Positions 50,528-61,096 of a stretch of DNA of 64,000 nt are shown piece by piece. The translations under genes were made by a program, and so were the position numbers. Every line of letters starts with the position of its first letter. The stretch's first letter is position 1. Below the pieces are notes generated by a model. The model was not told where the DNA came from. It was given only the letters and a program-made list of their open reading frames with translations, and made no database searches. This DNA is from Brettanomyces bruxellensis (taxonomy: Eukaryota > Ascomycota > Pichiomycetes > Pichiales > Pichiaceae), in NCBI RefSeq assembly GCF_011074885.1, contig NC_054690.1, positions 1,617,001 to 1,681,000 of the forward strand. The letters run 5' to 3'.

Positions 50528-50621
50528 TGTGGCTTGAGAAAGCTATACTCACCTTCATTCTTCCTTCTGTATATTACCAAACGAATAATATGTATATTAA
50601 AGTACTAGGTTCGAACTGCGG

Positions 50622-52475
50622 TCAACCAAATCTTGGGCTCTTATTGTTGATGTAGAACTTCCTCTTGCGAGTTTGCATGGTCGATTTCTCTTCCATCAGT
50701 GGCTCGATCTCCCTCCACCACAAATGTGCACATTCTCCACTACAAAATGGCCGCTTAATCGGCAAAAGACTGCAGTCTTTAAAATCCCACCATTCCATGA
50801 TGTCCGCAACCGGTTCCGTGACCGGTTTGTGGCAAAATCCACATATTTCACCATTAGAGCCATGTATCAGTGCCTTCACTGCCATCTTATAGACTCTTTC
50901 ATTGGTTGTTTTCTTCCATTTTGTAATCTCCGACTGTGAGATTAGGTATTGTGAAACTTTCCGAAGCACAAGTTCCGCAAGTTTGGGGCACCATGAAGCA
51001 TTTTCACAAGCATACTTCTGCTCTTGATCTCTCGCAAGTTTGGACTCGTCTGTCAATGGATTCCAAAACTCTGATTCTGTATTGACAGTGCCGCTTGTCT
51101 CTGTATTTGACCTAGAAAGTTTCATTGCAACCGCTGTCGCAGTACTAATTTGTGTATTGCGTGTTGTCCAGTGTAGATATCCAACATATCTAAGGAAGCG
51201 ATCCGGTAAACCGAATTTGGCATTCTTGCGACATTTTTCAACATCTATTTTGCGGATCTCAGGACAGTCCTTATCTAACTCTATGAGAGGATTTGGTCTA
51301 ATCGCAATAAATTGAAGTTGCTGCAAGCCTAAAATGGTGTGGGGAAAGAATTTGATTTTATTCTGAGCAACGTTTAATGATCTAAGATCTTTGGCATTAC
51401 CAATCGCTCCAGGTATACGTGCAAGCTTATTATCCCTTATTATAAGAGTTTCAAGCCCACCTATATCAAACAAACGTGGAGAAATTGATCTAAGCTTGTT
51501 ATTTGAGGCAAATACATGAAGGTTGGGCTTTGAAATCTCCCCCTTTTTGTTGTAGATCACTAAATCCCGGAAATCGTTAATTTCGTCTGGTAGAGACTGG
51601 AGGTTGTATTCATCCAAATTTATTCTGTAATCCTCGTAGATTTCCGCTCTTGGATCTCTATCAAAAGAGTTGAGAATAATATCTCTTGCACTGCTATTTA
51701 TCTCCTTACTATTCTTAACCACAAAAAAAGTTGGGTCTTCGTACATTCTGGGACTGTATCCTTTAGGAAATGCGTCATGTGCCAATTTAATTCCATACAC
51801 TTTACCTTCTCTATCCAGTGCAAATTCACATGCGTTGCTACTCGACCCCCTATGACCCTTAAATTTTGATTTTCTCTGCCTCTTTTTTTGTGGTTGCTGA
51901 TCGGATAATGATGAACTATTCCTTAAGAGAGTCTTTGCAACATGCTTTTTCACAGATTGAACCTCTGGTTCTGAATTTCTAGACCTAGCAATAGAAATTG
52001 AGGTAAACGAAGAAATACATTGGGCATCATCTAATTGACAGCTTTCATTATCGGTATTCTCATTACTGAATTCAGCTTCCACGAAAGGTGAGCTTGGAAT
52101 ATTAGAAAAAGAAGGAGAACTTTTCAACACGATATCTGATTCGGGGCTTGATTTTAAAATTGGATGTGATCTGTTCTCCGTTTGATTTATACAAAGTTGA
52201 AGCTTGGAGCCAGAGCATGATGATGAGCTATAAGGCAAAGAATTCAGTTCCGAGGAAAGTTCTAAATCCATATAAAATGGTTTTCCGGTGTAGTCAGGAA
52301 GTCCATTTCTAACAGCCTTTGTATCAATTATATTCGCATGTGCCGAATTTATATGTTTCGTTTCAACTGTATTTTTAAGTATAGAAGTGTTTGGTCTGTG
52401 CTTCTCGGTTGAAGCCATGTCATCTACTTGTGATTTATTATATGCCAAAGGAAGTAGTTCAGGATTCATCATCAA
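50622..52475 (-). CDS. Leucine-rich-repeat protein with a C-terminal Cys cluster, function unknown
   Basis: Encodes 617 residues. I do not recognise a named orthologue. Residues 1-210 are Ser/Asn-rich and look disordered, with a basic patch (QPQKKRQRKSKFKG) that could be a nuclear signal. Around residues 292-400 are about five leucine-rich repeats (LQSLPDEINDFRDL, LHVFASNNKLRSI, LETLIIRDNKLARIP, LRSLNVAQNKIKFFP, LQFIAIRPNPLIEL). The C-terminus (about 550-600) has a Cys pattern CGFCHKPVTEP, then WWDFKDCSLLP and PFCSGECAHLWW, suggesting a zinc-binding fold. A similar LRR plus Cys arrangement occurs in uncharacterised fungal proteins, as far as I recall. A nuclear or signalling scaffold role is only a guess. 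Confidence 0.85.
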   Translation of the reverse strand: MMMNPELLPLAYNKSQVDDMASTEKHRPNTSILKNTVETKHINSAHANIIDTKAVRNGLPDYTGKPFYMDLELSSELNSLPYSSSSCSGSKLQLCINQTENRSHPILKSSPESDIVLKSSPSFSNIPSSPFVEAEFSNENTDNESCQLDDAQCISSFTSISIARSRNSEPEVQSVKKHVAKTLLRNSSSLSDQQPQKKRQRKSKFKGHRGSSSNACEFALDREGKVYGIKLAHDAFPKGYSPRMYEDPTFFVVKNSKEINSSARDIILNSFDRDPRAEIYEDYRINLDEYNLQSLPDEINDFRDLVIYNKKGEISKPNLHVFASNNKLRSISPRLFDIGGLETLIIRDNKLARIPGAIGNAKDLRSLNVAQNKIKFFPHTILGLQQLQFIAIRPNPLIELDKDCPEIRKIDVEKCRKNAKFGLPDRFLRYVGYLHWTTRNTQISTATAVAMKLSRSNTETSGTVNTESEFWNPLTDESKLARDQEQKYACENASWCPKLAELVLRKVSQYLISQSEITKWKKTTNERVYKMAVKALIHGSNGEICGFCHKPVTEPVADIMEWWDFKDCSLLPIKRPFCSGECAHLWWREIEPLMEEKSTMQTRKRKFYINNKSPRFG

Positions 52476-53465
52476 TTGTACTCAATGTTGTTTGTTGTAG
52501 CTTATATTAGATTTTGAATTGCTTTACGATGAAAAATACATGTAGAAAATCCTGCGGGCGTATTGATTTCATAGAGTTTTGTTATTGCCTCTGTTATATG
52601 TCATGTGTATTGCAAATTTGATTTGTATCGTGTGCAACCATTGAAAGCAAGAATAATGAATGATTTTGATAACAGAAATCGAAAGTAATTGAAAGAAATT
52701 GAAATGGCCCTGATATTTAAGCCATGTATTCTTATTTAAATTTGCCAACGAAATCAAGGAGTGGTTGAAAGTAAATAATAAATATATTTTCCGCAGTAGC
52801 TCAAGACTGAGTATGTGTGGGTTAAAGCCGTTTGTTCATTCTTTCTTCTAAACGCGACTAGCTACAAAAATATGCCTGAATGCTATTGTTGGCTTGTCTT
52901 TTTCTGAATTTTTGATCCTTTTTATTTATTGTTTGTCTTTTTTTGCATTGAGAACTTGGAATCGCGTTCTTATTTATTTCTCACTTAGGGTAAACAGGCG
53001 CTGCATTAACAGAAAAAGCGTGGGGTAAAGGGAGAAAAAAATACTAATAATAATAATCAGTCAGTTGATTATCCTTAAAGAACTGTAAGGAATTAAGGGA
53101 GATACCGGTGAAAGCATTTTTACCATACATTCAGAAACTAAATACATAATCATCAGTCATGTATTTTGGTATCATAACATATATAATATCGGCGTAAAAG
53201 TATTAATTTATTCAATAGAAAAGCGAAGTATTTTTTTCGGCACCGACCAACTGTAAAAAAGCTTCACTCGGTGCAAATTTAAATTTCAACATTATCTTGG
53301 TTTTCAGCATACCAAACCCTAACGTTCACTTGGCTGCAAATTCTGTCTTCATTCTGGTGTGTCACAAAATGCCTGACAACTTCAAACGAATTCGCTCAAT
53401 CTCATATAATTCACACAATCTCACACAGTCTCATACAATTCACACAAATTCGTACAATCTTAGTC
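52476..53465. other. Intergenic region upstream of the LRR gene
   Basis: AT-rich, 990 bp. Near 53391-53470 there are short imperfect repeats (TCTCACACAATCTCATACAATTCACAC-like) at the 3' end of the next gene. No supported gene. Confidence 0.55.
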
Positions 53466-53729
53466 TCAAATCTCAACCACCCTAGGTTGTGTGAATATCA
53501 CGGCACACGTAAGCCTCCTTTTGTGTTCCCTGCGACGTTTTGCCGTGGACCTATTGTATTGTAAAGTACTGTTTCTCGAATCTTGAGATGTACCCAAAGT
53601 GTAATTTCCATCTTCAGAGCTACGATAGCCCGATCTCTCTATTGGAGTTGGGATCTCTTGGTTTAATGATGGAGAACTGCTTGCACGATCCGGGTGACAT
53701 CCTGAGCTCTTGTCGAGATGATGGTTACG

Positions 53730-53780
<51 letters not shown>

Positions 53781-54482
53781 GGTGGAAATATGATGAGGTA
53801 TACGATCAGGATTAGGGATTCGGTAAGCAGCTTTGCTACCACCCTGGTTAGGAGCATGACTAACAATCTGCTTCTTCATTCCTTCACCAACATTTCTCTT
53901 GCTTCTTTCATGTCCACTATTATTCAAATCAAGATTCTTCTCCATCCATTCGGTGCTATGCCGTCTTTCCTCGTTCATACGATCATCGATTTCAGAAAAA
54001 TCGCATAGTGGACAGTATTCCTCCGCAAGAGGATCCGACACAGACCTGCTTTTAAGAGATGCTCTGTCCGGAGTATCTCCTTTGCGACTATTGATTTGAT
54101 ACCGTCCAAGTCTGTCAGTGAGTTTCATAATTTCGGAATGCAACTCTTCATCCTCTGCAGTCTGTGGGAAGGATTCGCCTCTTTTCTTGAAATAGACAAG
54201 GGATCCCATCAGTGGAATTGATCCCCTCTGAACGCGCTCCTTCTTTTGTAACTTTGCGTCCTCATTTGGAGAAATTTCCGAGGAACTGGCTGTACTAGAA
54301 GAAGCTTCAGAATCCACATCTAGCGGATTTGAACCCTCACTCTTAGGCATAGACACCGATCGATACAAATGAAGCCCAGATGGGCAACTGTATCTTCTCC
54401 TCACAGATGGTGAGTCCTGCACCATAAGAGAAATCCTTGGCTTCGACGAAGTCTGTCTATTTGGCTGGATGTTGTTTGCCAT
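53466..54482 (-). CDS. Unknown Ser-rich protein with a poly-histidine tract
   Basis: Encodes 338 residues; not recognised. The composition is hydrophilic, with Ser, Arg and Lys throughout, and the protein appears mostly disordered. Visible elements: an Arg/Ser-rich N-terminus with SVRRRYSCPSG and SVSMPKSEG (phosphosite-like), LMGSLVYFKKRGESFPQ near residue 95, EYCPLCDF near residue 156 and a run of about 15 histidines near 236-250, followed by PRNHHLDK. The ending KRRREHKRRLTCAVIF is basic and could be a nuclear signal. The His tract is encoded by a trinucleotide microsatellite. The ORF length and absence of a competing frame support it being real. No function can be assigned. Confidence 0.65.
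53732..53779. repeat. (GAT)16 microsatellite encoding poly-His on the minus strand
   Basis: Sixteen uninterrupted gat units on the plus strand, read as CAT-type codons (His) in the minus-strand gene. The uninterrupted length predicts length variation between strains. Confidence 0.95.
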
Positions 54483-55759
54483 TTTTAGCGTTTAAACAAC
54501 TATCCTGTAGCTGCTTTGCTTCACTTCACTGCAGTCCTTATTTTTTAAAAAGGATCACTTGCTGAGTTAATAGTACTTTGTAATTTAGCTGTGTGGTGTT
54601 GCCTGCTTCTGTTTTACAGAGGCATCTTTAATGTCCTTCCAAGTGTCTTTCTAAGTGACAAAGAAGGAAGAAAGTACAAAATATATTCGAAACGGGATTG
54701 CGAAGATAGAATAAAAAAAGGAAGGGAGAAAGGAGAAAGGAAAAGGGAATAAATAGTTCAACAATCGCGATGAACAAATTATACGGATGTGCTCTAGTAT
54801 TTGTACATTTGCCAAATATAACAGGTAGTGCAGATTGGATCGCTTTCGGGTAAACGAGGGGAATGATTAAACGCATCCGTTATTTTCGCAACAATAAGAA
54901 TTATTTAGATTTTACGCTACAAAAGATAGTCAAGTCAAGTCAAGTCAGACCAATTTATTCAATGCCCGGTCGAGCGAGATTTTCAGGACACTTAGAATTT
55001 ACTCGATGCTACTAGGAAATGCGGCTGAGGCGCGGCTGGCTGTCAGGCGGCCTGTCTTCTGTTTCCCCCATGCTGCCTCCCGGGAATGCTGCCCTTTTTT
55101 CCCCACTCTCTATTTTATCATACCCCGGCCAACCTAATTTTTTTTTTTTATCACCCTGATGTTGCTCTCTGTCAAACACAGCAGCTTATCAGTTTGTTCA
55201 TGCACACCAACAATAGCCTCCGTGATCCACAGTTATTTATATCACGAGATTTCGTCCCACCTCCACTTTTTTTAATTATTCTTCTGTCTTCTCGTCGCCT
55301 GTGCACTGTTTTATTCTTTTTCCTTTCGTGTGGTTCCACCTTTATCCTAAGTTCTTCTTTTATGTGGATCATTTAGTTGCTTTCGTACCTAAGTTTGAAC
55401 TGCATATTTTTTTTTTTCTCTCAAGGCTCCGAGAAGACACAGTCATCTCGAGAGGATAAAAGGTAAAAAGTTAACTGGTTATCTGTATAATGACTAGTAT
55501 GGTATAATGATGCATGTATGTACTTCCGCACATAATAGTTGGGTAATTTTTAATTCATCATCATTTCCGTGTTTATCGATCTGCGCACTATTTTAATAAT
55601 TTCAGATTTTGGCATTCCATAATGTATAACTCTTTCGATAATGCCGCCTCGCACAACCTGTACTTTCATTTACTTCGATAAACACCACCTATGCTTTTTT
55701 ATTAGAGAGGATTATGCGGTTTATAGACTCGCAGAAGCCAAAAAAATGAAAAAAGAAAG
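54483..55759. other. Intergenic region between the poly-His gene and tRNA-iMet
   Basis: Contains four tandem agtca units (54928-54947), a local GC-rich block (about 55020-55092) and T-rich runs. A 96-codon frame near 55086 is hydrophobic from T-rich DNA and is not supported. Confidence 0.5.
55740..55759 (-). terminator. Probable Pol III terminator of tRNA-iMet
   Basis: Immediately 3' of the tRNA on the minus strand are runs of T (TTTTTT, then TTTTTTT), the standard RNA polymerase III stop signal. Confidence 0.7.
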
Positions 55760-55831
55760 TAGCATCGGCTGGTTTCGATCCAGCGACATCAGGGTTATGA
55801 GCCCTGCGCGCTTCCGCTGCGCCACGATGCT
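55760..55831 (-). tRNA. tRNA-iMet: Initiator tRNA-Met (CAU)
   Basis: 72-nt cloverleaf read on the minus strand: acceptor stem AGCATCG pairs with CGATGCT, discriminator A at 55760, D-arm TGGCGCAGCGGAAGCGCG, anticodon arm CAGGG-CTCATAA-CCCTG with anticodon CAT, T-arm CTGG-ATCGAAA-CCAG. The A1:U72 pair and AUCG in place of TpsiCG are hallmarks of eukaryotic initiator tRNA, separating it from elongator tRNA-Met. No intron. Downstream on its strand is a T-rich stretch with TTTTTT runs that can terminate RNA polymerase III. Confidence 0.96.
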
Positions 55832-58451
55832 AATCTACAAAGTGGTAAGGGGTCTGCTTTGGTTTGAACCTAAATTATTTTAGATCATGTAAGTACGAAG
55901 TGATTTGTGTGTTTGTTTTGAAATGTTGAATCAAACCACTAAAAGATGAAGTATTGTATGTTGTAAAATGGTGTTTTTAGAATGTTATGATGTAATTTAA
56001 GTAAGTGCGGAAGTAATATATAATGAAATAATCAACTAGTTTGTGTTCACTAGGATATAGATAAAAGCACCCCTTCGTATCTGTTTATAATTTGAAGTAT
56101 TATTATATTTATTTTAATGACTTGTTTTTATTTGTTTTATTTGTTTTTTCTTATTTTTTTCTTCTTGTTATCTTTTCTCTTATTCTTATCTCTGTTGTTC
56201 TTAATCTTATCTATCTTCTTATTCTTCTGTAAGCTGTTGCTTCTTCTTTCTTATCTTCATCTTGAGTTTTCCAAAAAGGCTAAATACTCATTTAATATTT
56301 TCTCGTTTTTCTGCTTAATAAAATATTTGCATCTCGTCGTCCAATTTTAATAAATAATTCGCTCATGTTGCTTCGCTCATAATATTACATAACCATTTGG
56401 ATAACACGTGACTTTTCCTTGTTCGATCCCTCACAAAAATATAAAAACCTGTAGCCTGCTATATGGCTAAATTATTCTTGACATTTGTAATTTTGTGTTT
56501 TGAATAGTAATTTTAAGGTAAACATTTTAGAGCTTAGAAAGAGTTTATATATTAGTATCAAATTATATCTATTAATTTACTTATATCATTGAATTATTAG
56601 TTGTTTGGAGACTGAGAAATTGTTATAATTTGTCGGAACTTATGAGTTATAATAATGTTTTGTATGTTAATAACGCATAAAGGTTCAACTGGTATTTGAT
56701 TTATAATATGTGCATCAAATTAATGTTCAGAAAGATATAAGAAATAATTCGTGGGAAAATTTTTCCTTCTACACTATGTGTCTCTTAGAAGGGACGACGA
56801 CTTTATTGTGTAATTTGCAATACATATTCATATAAGGAAATCCATCTTGAAGTGAACCTTCAGCTGAAACCAAGAGTAACCTCCGGGTTCTCACTGGATT
56901 ACAAACATATTCGTAAAGACCCTGTTTTGTTATGGGGCTTATTCTATGCAACAGAAGCCTTTTCTATATCCGAACTATATGGCCAATCCCATTCATAACC
57001 TCGGGCATCTGCGCGCTCGGTAGTGCTACGGCACAAAGGTATGTGAGCAATTAAGCAGATACAAATGTCACACGGGATTTATATACTCTGACATAATTTT
57101 ATATTTGTTCCACTATGGATGGAAATAAATGTACCATGGGGAACAACGTCATCAGAAACTAACAGTTTTGGATTTGGTATCCCGGGAAAAACGTTTTCCC
57201 GTATCAATTGGATTAAATATAACATGGTTGTATAGCAAATTATAATCTCAGGCATTGCCCTATTGTAAAAGAAGCGCTTTTTATGATTTTTTAAGGAATA
57301 TGAAAATAAAAATGTGAGAGACTGTTAACCTACCTTTACTGAACATGTAGTCTGTTAAATAAAAATTTGATATAATCTATATCGCCTTGAATCGTCACTT
57401 TCATAAGGGTATGCAACAAAATAAACACCGGGAAACCTGGTAGTACAATAACAACTGATCAATTATATGTAGGTTATTTGCTCCTTCTTTGGTATGAAAA
57501 ATTTCGATTATCATTGGCTTAGCGTTTTGCGAGAAAAGAGAAAAAGATGAAGTGATGTAGCGTTACTAATTACAAATTCTTTGAGTCATTTACCTTGACA
57601 ATAAAAAGCACTACCCGGTATATATAACGACTATTTGGGCAGTTGAAAATAATGATGTAGATATCAGGTTAGGCATGGAAAATAATAATTAAAGCAAATA
57701 CAGGAGGCTCATTTATGATGCAAAAACAATTTGAACATTAATAAAAAGTCTCCTAGTGTCAGTTGAGATGATTTTAATATGAAAAAAGGTTTGTCACTTG
57801 GTTATATCATTTTTTCGGATCAAAAAAGGGTTGTCTAGGTTCGATAGATTAGGGCAGTCTCGGTTTTAATTTAGTTCTGAATAATATGCTTTTTTTGATT
57901 AGATTTATTATTGTATTTTGTTATATCTACCATTGCATTCTAAATACCTTTCTGGGTTGTACCCCAAGAAAAATTGATACTAGTATACTTCTTTACAATA
58001 TGACTGATATAACTGACATACTGCTTTTGATCGGTGCATCTCACATATAACCGATTTTCAGGAGTAAGGTTCAGTGCTTTTCAGCAGGAATTCTGTGCTA
58101 ACCTAGACAATAACTTAAAGGTATAGAAAATTGAGAAATTTGGGCTTAGTTAAATGCACAAGTTTTGAGATCTGTTCATTTGATGCAGCCACTTTTTAGA
58201 AATAGCTTGCAAGACACTGCTCTGTTCTCTAGCAATTCCTTATTTATTGAGGGAAATCCGCGATGAAAAGTTAGTTAATCCCAAATTTATTCATATATTA
58301 AATATTTTTTCCCAACGCGCTTGCAGTGATACAGAGAAATTCTCGCAAAAAAACAACAAAGTCTAAAAGTAAGAGAGATGTTATCTATTGATAAACCAAT
58401 AACTCACTGCTATTGAACTGTGGTGAGATATTGAAAAATTGCAGTGCCAAG
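55832..58451. other. Gene-free AT-rich region, 2.6 kb
   Basis: Between tRNA-iMet and the nonaspanin gene. Strongly AT-rich, with almost no long open frames. A T-rich pyrimidine block lies at about 56117-56250 and a small GC-richer island at about 56995-57040. No transposon protein, long terminal repeat pair or further tRNA was recognised. Confidence 0.55.
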
Positions 58452-60323
58452 ATGATATTCAGAATATTGAATGCATTTCTTCTCCTCAGCATTGCAGTTC
58501 ACGCATTTTATTTGCCGGGTGTTGCACCAACATCATATCAACCCGGTGATGCTGTGGAACTATTTGTGAATCACATTACACCAACTGTTCCATACGATTC
58601 ACACGATGAAAAGAGATATTTGTATTCATATGATTATTATAATCCCAAATTTCACTTCTGTGAGCCAGAAGGAGGCCGAAAAAGACAGTCAGAATCACTT
58701 GGATCTGTTATTTTTGGTGACAGAATTTACAATTCACCATTTCATTTGGAAATGTTGAAGAACACCACATGTAATATTCTTTGCACATCAAAAGTTCCAC
58801 AGAAGGATACTGAGTTTTTCAGTAAGGCAATTAGAACAGGATTCCAATACAACTGGTTGATTGATGGACTTCCGGTGGCTCGAAACATGGAAGATTCAAA
58901 GACGGAAACAACTTATTACAGTTCGGGATTTGCCTTAGGCCTTGTCGACGAGGATAATGTTGCCCACCCATACAACAACTTCAATCTTTTTGTGGAGTAT
59001 CACCTCAGAGAGGATGGCAACTATAGAGTGGTTGGTGTGACTGTTTATCCAGAATCTTTGGGATACAAGTCGGAAAGTGAGCCCAAATGCGATTCGCCAG
59101 AGCTTGAGCCGGTCACCTTCAATGCAGAGGGTGAAACAAAGATTACTTACACATACTCAGTTTATTGGATACCATCTGATACAGTGTGGGCCACAAGATG
59201 GGATAAATATCTTCATGTTTACGATCCAAAGATCCAATGGTTCTCTCTATTGAACTTTGGCTTTATTGTCATTGTTCTTTCGACCATATTGTTCAACTTG
59301 TTATACCACCAGCTCAACAAGGAGATCATAAAGTACAACGAAATAAACTTGGACGATGATGGAATTGATGATTTAGGCTGGAAAATGGTTTCTGGAGACG
59401 TGTTCAGATCCCCTTCTAATCCAATGCTTCTTTCCGTGTTACTAGGATCCGGAGCTCAACTCGTTCTAATGGCTGTTGTTACCTGTGGATTTGCACTATT
59501 GGGATTGATTTCACCTTCGAACAGGGGCTCTTTATCTACAATGGTGTTTGTACTTTATGCATTGTTTGGATTTGTCGGTTCTTTCGTCTCTGGAACTGTC
59601 TACAAGTTTTTTGATGGCCAGGATTGGCGCGTGAATATGATCCTTACTCCAATACTTGTTCCGGGACTAATATTTGCGGCGTTCATTTTACTCAACTTTT
59701 CATTGATTTTTGTCAAATCTTCGGGCGCAGTTCCAATCGGAACAATGCTAACAATTGTGGCCATATGGTTTGTTGTGAGTCTTCCACTTTCCTGTTTAGG
59801 CTCTATTTTTGCGCTTAGACGCAAAAGAATCGAACCTTCTTGCAAGGTCAACCAAATAGCAAGACAAATTCCACATCAGCCATGGTGTTTAAGGCTTCCA
59901 TTTTTGTCGTTGGCGGCCGGAATTTTCCCATTCGGATCCATTGCAATCGAGATGTATTTTGTGTACAAATCCCTATGGTTTAGTCGGATTTACTACATGT
60001 TCGGCTTTCTTTTCTTCTGCTTCCTTCTCATGTTGGCCACTACCCTTCTCGTCACATTGTTGGTGATGTACCTCATCCTATCAAACGAGAATTATAGATG
60101 GCAGTGGGGATCATTTATTGTTGGTGGTGGAATCTCCTTCTACGTTTTCGTTCATGCCATTTTACTTTCCAAATTCCAGATTAGGGATCTTGCTTCGATT
60201 ATTTTGTATGTCGGATATTCCTTGCTTCTCTCACTGGGTGTGGGACTCATGTGCGGAACTGTTGGCTTCCTTGGATCCATGGTATTTGTTTTGACTATAT
60301 ATAAGAGGATTAAAACAGATTAG
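58452..60323 (+). CDS. EMP70: Nonaspanin (TM9SF/Emp70-Tmn family) membrane protein
   Basis: Encodes 623 residues from the ATG at 58452 (S. cerevisiae Emp70 and Tmn2 are about 670). Endosome/Golgi nine-pass membrane protein linked to membrane sorting and adhesion-related traffic. Start choice: the ATG at 58452 begins directly with a signal peptide (MIFRILNAFLLLSIAVHA), while the ATG at 58413 adds 13 residues. The lumenal domain (about 19-265) has FYLPGVAPTSYQPGD, KFHFCEP and NTTCNILC, typical of the family. Nine hydrophobic segments follow, with HGD-type loop sequences such as LGWKMVSGDVFRSP. The C-terminal tail KRIKTD carries a K-x-D COPI/Golgi retention signal. Choice between EMP70, TMN2 and TMN3 is open. 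Confidence 0.9.
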   Translation: MIFRILNAFLLLSIAVHAFYLPGVAPTSYQPGDAVELFVNHITPTVPYDSHDEKRYLYSYDYYNPKFHFCEPEGGRKRQSESLGSVIFGDRIYNSPFHLEMLKNTTCNILCTSKVPQKDTEFFSKAIRTGFQYNWLIDGLPVARNMEDSKTETTYYSSGFALGLVDEDNVAHPYNNFNLFVEYHLREDGNYRVVGVTVYPESLGYKSESEPKCDSPELEPVTFNAEGETKITYTYSVYWIPSDTVWATRWDKYLHVYDPKIQWFSLLNFGFIVIVLSTILFNLLYHQLNKEIIKYNEINLDDDGIDDLGWKMVSGDVFRSPSNPMLLSVLLGSGAQLVLMAVVTCGFALLGLISPSNRGSLSTMVFVLYALFGFVGSFVSGTVYKFFDGQDWRVNMILTPILVPGLIFAAFILLNFSLIFVKSSGAVPIGTMLTIVAIWFVVSLPLSCLGSIFALRRKRIEPSCKVNQIARQIPHQPWCLRLPFLSLAAGIFPFGSIAIEMYFVYKSLWFSRIYYMFGFLFFCFLLMLATTLLVTLLVMYLILSNENYRWQWGSFIVGGGISFYVFVHAILLSKFQIRDLASIILYVGYSLLLSLGVGLMCGTVGFLGSMVFVLTIYKRIKTD

Positions 60324-61096
60324 GGAGATGGAGAAGTTGGAGTTTTGCATTATCATCTGCTGGAGGTACATTTTACTTAGCATTGAAATATATAAAGAAA
60401 ATAGAGTAGCCAAGAAGAGGTAGAGTAAGTTTAACCAGCAAAATGTACATCTAAGAGATATCAGATATGTGCTCATTGCTAAAAGGAGAAAGCATACATA
60501 TATATATATGTATTTGCGATCTGACCACTTTTATCTGAAGCTATTACGGAAACCTATAGCCCTGAAAAATTTCCGATTCATATTATTTCCGTCCCCGGAA
60601 TAATAATGGGAGAGAGAAAACGGCGAAAACGTACCCCCGCTAAAAATTATACTAGGTACATGATGCCAAAAATTTCAACTTTTCCCCACGAAAAAAAATA
60701 AGAGTCGGCGGGTAATGCTGCGGTGACATTACCGGGTGGATGAAAAATACGAGAAACAAAACCAAAAAAAAAATTGCGGGGATCCAACTCTTCCGGAAAC
60801 CTGCGAGGAAGTCAAGCATTTGTTATTTGTAATTATCTTGGTGTATTTTTTTTGTTTCTAGGGAGGAAAAAAAGATCCGCCCATTGTTTTGGTATTTTTT
60901 GACTCTCCAGACAAACCGATGAAATTTGTCGAGATGAGAAAAAAAAGAGTGGGGATGGACATTAGCTTTCACATTGGTTTTCCTTTTTTTTGTTTTTCCT
61001 GTACTGCTCGTTTCAACGGGATCCATTATTCCTATACATAACATAAAAGAACCAACAAATCATCAAAGCACATTCATTGAACATCATATATCAGTG
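60324..61096. other. Nonaspanin/CLU1 intergenic region
   Basis: Contains a 7-bp inverted repeat ggtaatg...cattacc at 60711-60733 that overlaps a Reb1-like CGGGTAA at 60709-60715, about 385 bp upstream of CLU1. Such 7-mers also occur by chance. A/G-rich runs around 60750-60960. No gene. Confidence 0.45.

Noticed and set aside
55086..55376. 96-codon hydrophobic open frame upstream of tRNA-iMet
   Set aside because: Hydrophobicity follows from T-rich DNA; no family motif, signal or supporting context.
56420..56445. gttcgatccc word suggesting a tRNA T-loop
   Set aside because: The flanking bases do not pair into a T-stem, and no anticodon arm or acceptor stem is present upstream.
56990..57050. 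GC-richer segment that looks vaguely tRNA-like
   Set aside because: No acceptor or T-arm pairing could be built on either strand.
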